Source: Fusarium oxysporum f. sp. lycopersici 4287
Lineage: Eukaryota > Ascomycota > Sordariomycetes > Hypocreales > Nectriaceae
Assembly (NCBI RefSeq): GCF_000149955.1
Contig: NC_030994.1
Coordinates: 1,755,776-1,819,775 of the forward strand
Reading direction: 5' to 3'
Length of the DNA: 64,000 bases
Below the pieces are notes generated by a model. It saw only the letters and a program-made list of their open reading frames with translations, was not told the origin of the DNA and made no database searches. The position numbers and the translations under genes are program-made. Shown here piece by piece: positions 55,982-64,000 of this stretch (positions are counted from its first letter, which is position 1; each line of letters starts with the position of its first letter).

Positions 55982-56564
55982 GATGCGCGACTAGAGTAGT
56001 CGTTGTGGATGAAAGTTCGTTGAGGCTATCATGAAGTGAAGGATACTAATGGTTGTATTTATGCGCCACGGTGCAAAGATCGAATCGCAAGGTAGTTCTT
56101 AGATATGTCGTAGACGCTGAGAATGATTTGTCGGTATGAGCAAATAAGGGAGGCTCTATTCTCTTTGATCAAGATGATGAATGGGCACGCAGTTGCGCTT
56201 GGATTAGATGTTTGAAGCGAGAAGGCTGAGACGTCGTGGAGCAACACTAAAGTATCACAATCAAACTGAAACCTACAAAATTGCCAAAATTACGTTAGCC
56301 TTGAAGTATCTATTCAATCGAGCTACTTTGCATGTGGCTGGACCCAGTCAGCGCGTCGCGTGGGTCTGCGAGGCTGAAATTCTGGAGACGGTTTGTTTGA
56401 GAGGCGCAGGTCACTTTTAGACATACAAGGTGCAAGCTCCAAAAGTTCAGCTTCGTCCTTCGAATACATCATCGGTCACGCGACTGCTTGGCTCTGCCGC
56501 TTCATCTCATGAGCGACCTTTCGCAAACTACTCAACAGGCTCATGACGACACGATATTGCGACA
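55982..56564. promoter_or_regulatory. Shared divergent promoter region of the THO and Aquarius genes
   Basis: 583 bp separate the two divergent ATGs. This is short enough that the two mRNA-processing genes could share control sequences. No defined site was identified. Confidence 0.5.
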
Positions 56565-59500
56565 ATGCCAACAGTGAAGCGACTCAAGGGCAGCGGCGCT
56601 GCCAAGGCGCAAAAGCAGAACGAACCAAAGCCAAAAGTCAACGATGGACGGCCAACCCCGGCCGAGGTTGAGGAGGAGGAGCATCAGTTCGTCCAACTGG
56701 CGCGAAAGCATTGGTTGAAAGCTGGCAAGAAGCCAGCGAAGCCCAAGGTGAAGAACGATGTTCTCAAACAAAGTATCTGGGATGTACTTGAACGCGAGGG
56801 CTTCCAGTACAAGTCTCTTTTGCTTCTTGAGAGCCTGCAGACTTTAGAGAGGTATGGCTGTCAGAAACACGAGTAACTGGACATTAAATACTGACTGCAT
56901 CCCCCCCTAGTTATCTATGGCCAGGATACACAGAGGAGGCTTCCAACTTTCACGTTCTGTTGATTGCGCTCATCGCAAACGTGAAACATCGAGAACATCT
57001 CGCGACATGGAGTGAGTCCCCATTGCTTGCTGCCAGACCGACAACTAATTATTGTTAGCGCTCTTCGAGGACCGACCCGCCGATTTCTCTTCAATTTTCC
57101 GCCGACTCTTGTCGATGATGCTCGATCGAACACTATCCGTTACGCTCCGGACTCAACTTCTCTGCTTCCTTATATATGCTTTCCAGAGTCTCGACTGCAC
57201 CCTCGTCCGCAAAGAATGTGCCCCTCTTGTGTCGATCGGTATTTGGCACAACTTGTCCACCGACTCATCGCGCGAAGCTAGTCTAGATCAACTCCCTCAT
57301 CTACGAAAAGCCTGGAAGGCCGCGCACAAGCGATATGATGCCGCTGATGAGCCCAATAAGGCACGACTACGGTTCGAGCGATCTTGGCTTTATACACTTC
57401 TCCTCGACTTTTTGAGTCTGCTGTATACGGAGAACAGAAAGGCGGGTAAGTAAATATCTTGGCCCTGATCTCCTGCGACATCCCGCTGACAACCTGTTTT
57501 TAGACCAAATTCTCTACTGTGAGCGTTTCACTGAGTTTCTTGCCGATCTTCAGGGCCAGCTTCCAACCAGACGATATGTCAATACCTTGATTCAGGATCT
57601 TCATGTTGTTCCTGCTATGCGATTATCACCGATGTTTAACGATGAGGAAAACACTCTTCTTCGCGACCTCCAGGCTTTGCTTTCCCACTTTACGTTCTTT
57701 GATATCAATGACCAGACAGGTGCCCAGTATAGCATAACAGAGGCGTACGACAAACATTGCGCGTCACTCGCGAAGTTGCAACGCATTGCTCTAAAACATT
57801 TCAGAGAGAAGCTTACGGTACTGGCTCTGTCGAACTATGGTGCCATTAACCAAAGGCATGAACTGCAGGCATTACTGGAACCGTTGACAGATGAAGAACT
57901 TCTGAGCCTGGTATCTCTGCTTGGTTTCCGAATAGCCTACCCCGAGAGCTTGGATCTACCAATGGATCGCAAGTTGTTGCTTGAAGTGCTCTTGTCTAAT
58001 TTTGAGCGCAGAAAGACGTTCCAAGAGGCGGCACGAGATATGAGTCTGACACCAACCGAGGAGACAATATTTGACAACAGTTTCCAGCAGGCAGAAACAT
58101 ATGATGGCTCACATCCGATGGCTCTTCCTAAACTGAACCTTCAATATCTCTCAATAGGCGACTTTCTGTGGCGGTCACTTATCTTGTATCGGTGCGAGTC
58201 CTTTTATGGAGTTCGAAAGGATATCGAGACTGCTTTGAGGCGTTTACGCCCAGAGGCAAAGGGATCAGATGAAACAAACTTTGCCGGTTTCTCAAAGATG
58301 GCGATGCCGATCTCAAAGCCAGCCATCCTTGAGGTTGTCCCTCCTCTTGTTGGAGATGACAAGCCATCCACGGTACGCGCTGAAGTTTCCTTTGACGTTA
58401 GACGTCTGGGTGAAGGAGTCCGAAGAGAGTGGGATTCTCTCCGACAGGACGATGTTGTTTTCCTCATTGCAGTCGAGCCACCACTAGCAAAGTCCATCAG
58501 CAATGGAGGAGATAATTTGTCAGAGTCTGAACGACTGGGTGTGATAACTGTACGAACCGCCGAAATCCATCAAATCACCGACGATAAAGGCCGCCATGTT
58601 CGAGAGGGCGCAGGAAAACTTGACACCAAGCGCCGCATCCAACTCAAGCTGGACACACATGCTTACAGCAGAGATGCTGAGCGGGCGGCGGCTGGCAAGC
58701 CTGATGTTTATGGCAAAGTTAACCTTCTGCTGAGAAGAGGCAGAAGGGAAAATAACTTCAAGCCTGTGTTGGAATCCATTCGAAGCCTGGTGCTGTCAGA
58801 TGTTCCTCTACCGGAATGGCTTCATGAGGTCTTTCTTGGCTATGGGGATCCTGCTGGAGCGCATTACAAGAACTTGCCAAACCGCGAACGCAAGGTCGAC
58901 TTTAGGGATACTTTTCTTGACTGGCAGCATCTAGCAGAAAGTCTCCCTGGTAAGATCATTGACCCAGGTGACGACGTCTCTGGTAGCTTTGGACCGCCCT
59001 ACGTCCTAGAGTCTGTCGAGAAGCAAGAGGAGCCCCAAGGCAGCAAGCCTTCCAAAAAACGACGTCGAGATGCCGATCCTGCACTTATCGCTGAGATTGA
59101 GACTCTGAAGGTATCGAGTTATAAGCCCCCCAACAACGGCCCTTATCCCGTTGATAACCCTAAGCTCAACTCGGTACGGTTCACTCCCGCTCAGATTGAA
59201 GCCATTACTTCAGGCACCCAACCTGGACTCACTGTCATTGTTGGACCTCCCGGTACAGGCAAGACGGATGTTGCTACACAGGTTATCAACAACATTTATC
59301 ACAATTATCCCGAGCAGAAGACGCTTCTTCTTGCTCATAGCAACCAAGCCCTCAACCAGCTGTTTGCCAAGATCGTCGCCCTCGATATCGACGAGCGACA
59401 TTTGTTGCGTCTCGAACACGGCGAAGAGGATCTAGTTACGGAAGGGAACTTTCNNNNNNNNNNNNNNNNNNNNNNNNNNNNNNNNNNNNNNNNNNNNNNN

Positions 59501-61198
59501 NNNNNNNNNNNNNNNNNNNNNNNNNNNNNNNNNNNNNNNNNNNNNNNNNNNNNNNNNNNNNNNNNNNNNNNNNNNNNNNNNNNNNNNNNNNNNNNNNNNN
59601 NNNNNNNNNNNNNNNNNNNNNNNNNNNNNNNNNNNNNNNNNNNNNNNNNNNNNNNNNNNNNNNNNNNNNNNNNNNNNNNNNNNNTCTACGTCGCTCCAGC
59701 ATGGAACAGGTTCAAGCAGATCGCTTACGCCGAGCAATCAACAGCTGCTGAGATTGTGGCAGCCTTCCCCTTCCACTCATACTTTTCAGATGCCCCGCAA
59801 CCTATCTTCCACCCAGAGAGTAATAAAGAGCAAGTGCTCGAAGTCGTAGAAGGCTGCTACCGTCATATTTCCAAGATTTTCTCGGAGCTGGCTGATGCAC
59901 TTCCGTTTGAGATCCTCCGACGAGATCGTGACAAGGCAAACTACCTGCTCACCAGCGAGGCGCGCATTGTCGCCATGACGACAACACATGCAGCTATCAG
60001 AAGAGGAGAGATTGCATCACTTGGTTTCCATTACGACAATGTAGTCATGGAGGAGGCTGCTCAAGTGACCGAGATCGAGACCTTTTTGCCCCTCGCGATG
60101 CAGAAGCCTCGAAATGGTAAATTGCCTCTACAAAGGGTTGTTTTGTGCGGAGACCATTTCCAGAATTCACCGGTCATTCAAAGTCTGGCATTCCGTCACT
60201 ACGCCAACCTTGAGCAGTCACTGTTTTCAAGACTGGTCAGACTGGGCGTTCCTACGGTCACCCTCGACCAGCAGGGCCGTGCTCGTGGTTCGATCGCAAG
60301 TCTTTACCAGTGGCGCTACCCCAAGCTTGACAACCTTCCCGAGGTGCAGACAAGTGCTGAATTTGTCAAGGCCAATGCCGGATTCAAGTTTGACTATCAG
60401 TTTATCAACGTGCCTGACTACAAGGGTCGGGGAGAGGCTGAACCCACGCCACACTTTATCCAGAATCTTGGTGAGGCCGAGTACGCAGTGGCCATCTTCC
60501 AGTACATGCGCCTCCTGGGTTACCCTGCTGAGAAGATCACCATTCTTACAACTTACGCTGGTCAACGAGCCCTGGTCAAGGATGTGCTCTCACATAGATG
60601 CGCCCGAAACCCCGTCTTTGGTATGCCCAAGGCGGTAGCTACTGTCGACAAGTACCAGGGCGAACAGAACGATTGTAAGTGCACTGTTGTACGTTTTATA
60701 GCAATTTCCAAACTAACATCCCCTCCAGATATCATTCTGTCTCTTACCCGAACGTCACGTGTGGGCTATTTACGTGACGTGCGACGCATGACAGTAGCTC
60801 TATCTCGAGCAAGACTTGGCTTGTACATTCTCGGCCGCCGTGAGGTTTTCGAAGCATGCCCTGAGCTTCGACCCGCCTTTGACCTATTACTTCAAAGACC
60901 AGATAAGCTAATGCTGGTAACGGGAGAGCTCTGGCCTACGCAGAGAGAGGTCACTCAGGAGCTAGGAGCTGTGGAGGGCGAGGTACCAATGGAAGGTGTA
61001 GAGCACCTGGGCCAATATGTCTTTGAGATGACCAACACAAAGATCAAGCAGCTCGAGGCAGAACAGGGAGGACTGCCTGAGACAATCATGGAAGAGCCTG
61101 AAGACGAGGAAGGGGGGTATGGCAATAATGAAGACGAAGAAGATGACGAAGAAGAGGGGGTCGAGGCAGACATCTTGGAAGTTCGAGAAGGAGAGTAG
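56565..61198 (+). CDS. cwf11: Aquarius/Cwf11-type spliceosomal RNA helicase (contains an assembly gap)
   Basis: Exons are 56565-56851, 56911-57011, 57059-57445, 57504-60674 and 60729-61198, giving 1471 residues including the N run, close to human AQR (about 1485). The N-terminal half is the Aquarius ARM-repeat and stalk region (SYLWPGYTEEASNFHVLLIA). The C-terminal half is an SF1 helicase core: GPPGTGKTD (motif I), MEEAAQVTEIETF (motif II), GDHFQNSPV (III), DKYQGEQNDYIILSLTRT (V) and VALSRARLGLY (VI). A Glu/Asp-rich tail follows. Aquarius binds introns near the branch site in the spliceosome and helps resolve R-loops. The last intron (60675-60728, 54 nt) is 3n and stop-free, so an ORF reading runs straight through it. 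The 231-N gap lies between motifs I and II and keeps frame. Confidence 0.95.
59454..59684. other. Assembly gap, 231 N
   Basis: 231 unknown bases (77 codons) lie in exon 4 of the Aquarius gene, after GEEDLVTEGNF and before YVAPAWNRF. By comparison with human AQR as I recall it, about 45 residues are expected here, so the gap may be oversized or hide a short intron. Confidence 0.99.
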
Positions 61199-64000
61199 AG
61201 ATACTGATCGAAAAGTCACTTGTGTATTATTCGGACGGCGCAAGACAAGAGGAATTGTTGTTACAAGGACCCATATAGCATGAGAACCGAGGCCCTGAAT
61301 CTATCCGTAAATCTTTGAGCCTCCGACTGAACCTCGCTGGCTCCTGTTTTGACTCAATTGGCGTGTGCTCCTTAGAAATCACTATTTGCTGCAACCGTTG
61401 AGAATAGCCGAACTCTAGCGCCATTGGGTTGGGCAAAGAGCGGGTGATCGACAGTCTCCAGCAGTAAGCCAAAGAAGAAAAGGTGCGAAAAGGTTAAGGG
61501 TTTAGTTCTGATGTTTCTGGCTATCGAACTTCTTGGAGGTTTCTGATCATTTATTTCATAAATATACGTCCTTGCCGACTCTCTAGTATCTGCTTGGCTA
61601 GATCGACTTGATATTTGTAGTTGTTCTGCAACGAGTAATACAGTTTGTCAAAGTTTGGCTGCACATACTTTTTTCTTGACTGATTTCGACGATCACACGT
61701 GCGATGCACATCATTACATCATGTATCAAGATGTCAAATTCTTCCAATTGTGACTGTGTCATTGGTTTGATTGCATCTCGTCATAATCAGGTGACTAAAG
61801 TTTTGAGAGAGGGTTTTGTGTTTGACGTGGTTCGAAGTTGAACAGAAGATAGGTCGCTTAGACAGAATGCAAGTCGTGGAATGCCAAGATAGAACAAACA
61901 AGCAACGTATCAATGTGAAGCAGAGCAAAAATTAGGAATATTTTTGGCTTGGGAAGGGCTATTCAGGTACATGTTCAACACGGATTAGGTGATGAGGTGA
62001 GACCCGTCCACAACAAGATCAGGACGGCCAGCAATACTAGTCTACATGGGACGCCTCATCTAGATCAAAGTGATGCTTGTCAAAGTGATGCTTATGTGAA
62101 GTTACTGATTGCAAGTGATAGTATCAACTAACCTATCCCACGGGTAGAAAGAATCTTAGACTGCGTGACGACAATTCCAACGAGCATGTTGCATTTACTT
62201 ACGAAAGAGGGAATAGCCGATGAATAATTAAATATTAATTGTTTTTATTGGTCATATACTGTGACTCTTTTCTTGCAAACTCTCACATCAGTCTCGGTAG
62301 TAAGAACAGGCAGATGTTTTGAGAGCGACGGTATCAAGCTCCTGTCATTTGTTAGAGTTTGACTAAATAACATGTTTGATATAGACAGACATGTTAGTAT
62401 CTGTGCGTTTGACTTTGGACAATCAGGAGCTGCTTGTAAGAATCACTTGAGAGTATGAGAAATCTCGATAAGTGAATTTGGAGTATCAAAGACAAACCAA
62501 ACCATGTTTGCAATAACACACAAGGAGAGAGAGACAGAGAGAGAGTATACATCGACTGGCTCGGGTTTCCCTTCTGAGTATGATGAGTATGAAGAGGACA
62601 AAGAGGAGAAACGATTCATCAGATCCAGTCCTACTGCAGCCTGCCAGAATGATGCCTAGACCGGAGCTTGCGGACTTAGTACGATAGTGGTGAGGGTGCG
62701 TGCAGGATTCTTGCTTTGGTGAGGTTGAGCCAAGTTTGGCTCAGTTGGTATTGGATACCTAGTTTGTTGGCTGGGCCGCAAGTCGACAGGTCCGTGAGTC
62801 AGTCCAGTCAGCCATTTCATGAGAACGAATCAGGTCATAGTTCAAGTCGGAATGACTGCTAGATATCCATTACCAGTTTGAACATTGTTACCCTTACAAC
62901 CTTGGTCCAAATAGGAAGAACACAGAACTGACCCCCTTTGGTGTTATTGCCCCTGATAAGTTCACAGCCAGATGCCCTGAAATAGCCAAGATCCTCCTTT
63001 ACCACTCCCGACATGCCCTTGTCTATTTATCTCTACAGCAGATGCCCACGCCTGGCCCATGCGCTCTCACACCAGTGTCACTCATCACTCCACTTCTTTA
63101 TGGGCGATTCATTGTTGTCGAGTTATCAATGGGGAGGGTTGGGCATGAGGCGTAGAAATCGCATGTTTTGACGACCATTTCGGAATTGCCGTTTGCCCTA
63201 ACAATCTTGACATCCACTGCTTACGCCCTGTTCCCTTGCACAATGGCCTTCAGTGTGCACATCCAAAACGCCGTAGCAATCGTACTGAATTCATCACCTG
63301 CGGATCGCCTTGGAGATGAGCACAGACAAGCCGGCCCATCGGACTGAGTGCCTGCGTATCTCTGTCCTTGCTAGTTTGTGTTGCGTCGCTTGGGGTAAAG
63401 ATATCGTGGAATCAATATCAATACGCCCGGAAAGCGCTTTACGAGTACAATACCGAGGGCATAGCATACATGTATTGTTGAATTGACTGAAACCTACTCT
63501 GCCTACCAAGCCTGGTGTTGTGTTTAGATTACAGGTATGTTAGTTTCATTGAGTGTATGCATGTCATGCTAGGCAGATTGAATATACAGTCATCTAAGTT
63601 GAGTACTCCCTGCCACATGAAAGTGAAGTTACTTGATAGACATCCGACGACGACGACAGCCTGAGCGTCTCTGAATTCGTTGTATGCGTCTGTGAGGTGG
63701 ATTCTTATTCCCACCTTCATACTCAAATTCTCAATAACACCCTCCCTTGTGAACTTCTGACGTAAAGTTAAGGTGATAAAATAAGCCAGCCTATAGGATC
63801 GATGAATGGATGCCAAACTTTCCTAAATCTTTTCATCACTTGGACTAGAGGCGTAAGTTTTCATGCCTCTCCTATACCTGTATCCTCATTCGAAGTACAG
63901 TGGTTATTTCCAATGTCTCGAACTATCCAGCCAGATTTAGGCTCCGTTTATCGCCTTAACTAGCGTGCCCTCGCCCGCGGGGACGGGATTGACGTAGTGC
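61199..64000. other. Non-coding right end (2.8 kb)
   Basis: Only short frames with no domain or splice partners were seen. It contains a GA-rich tract at about 62524-62545. A tRNA A-box-like string at 62737-62750 lacks a matching B box. Confidence 0.45.
62524..62545. repeat. GA-rich low-complexity tract
   Basis: An imperfect GAGAGA run, broken by one C, lies in the non-coding right end. Confidence 0.7.

Noticed and set aside
62737..62750. tRNA A-box-like string TGGCTCAGTTGGTA
   Set aside because: No B box (GGTTCRANNCC) at the right spacing, and the sequence does not fold into a cloverleaf.
63529..63816. 95-codon leftward frame at the right end
   Set aside because: It has no domain, mixed composition and no splice or promoter support.

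Overview
This window looks like chromosomal DNA of a filamentous ascomycete, most likely a Sordariomycete of the Fusarium type. The reasons are: genes on both strands with many short introns (mostly 46-60 nt) that have GTAAGT-like donors and CTAAC/CTGAC branch sites; orthologues of conserved eukaryotic genes; and fungus-only families such as 2EXR and four-helix MARVEL-like proteins. The genus is inferred, not shown. No bacterial features, CRISPR arrays, rRNA, convincing tRNA or intact transposons were seen. Two N runs (7379-7843 and 59454-59684) interrupt genes.

Layout. 1-9.9 kb is gene-poor: a partial 2EXR gene at the left edge (-), a four-TM membrane protein (4780-5552, +) and an unrecognised gene split by the first N run (7082-8322, +). 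9.9-19.8 kb is dense: Gtr2/RagC GTPase (+), Apc4 of the anaphase-promoting complex (-), coatomer delta Ret2 (-) and a large acidic protein of unknown function (+). 19.8-28 kb holds a NIPA-type Mg2+ transporter (+) and ribosomal protein uS3 (-) between long non-coding stretches. 28-41 kb holds a myotubularin phosphatase (+), phenylalanyl-tRNA synthetase beta (-), the PP2A scaffold subunit (+), an EFM4-type methyltransferase (-) and eIF6 (-). 41-50 kb holds a Gln-rich conserved fungal protein (-), a small Cys-rich protein (+) and a cytochrome P450 (+). 50-61.2 kb holds eIF5 (+) with upstream small ORFs, a THO-complex Hpr1/THOC1 protein fused to a guanylate-kinase-like domain (-), and the spliceosomal helicase Aquarius/Cwf11 (+). 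61.2-64 kb shows no gene.

Most genes are housekeeping: TORC1 signalling, cell cycle, COPI traffic, translation (uS3, eIF5, eIF6, PheRS, EFM4) and mRNA processing (THO, Aquarius). They do not form one pathway, but there are several translation factors, and the divergent THO1/Aquarius pair links two R-loop-associated factors.

The most interesting observation is the THOC1-guanylate-kinase fusion. Its Walker A motif is intact, but several expected GMP-binding and lid residues are missing, which suggests a binding module rather than an enzyme. Three conserved genes carry apparent lesions: a frameshift in ret2, one extra C in the PP2A scaffold gene and an in-frame TAG in the myotubularin gene. These may be sequence errors or real mutations and should be resolved before the protein models are used.
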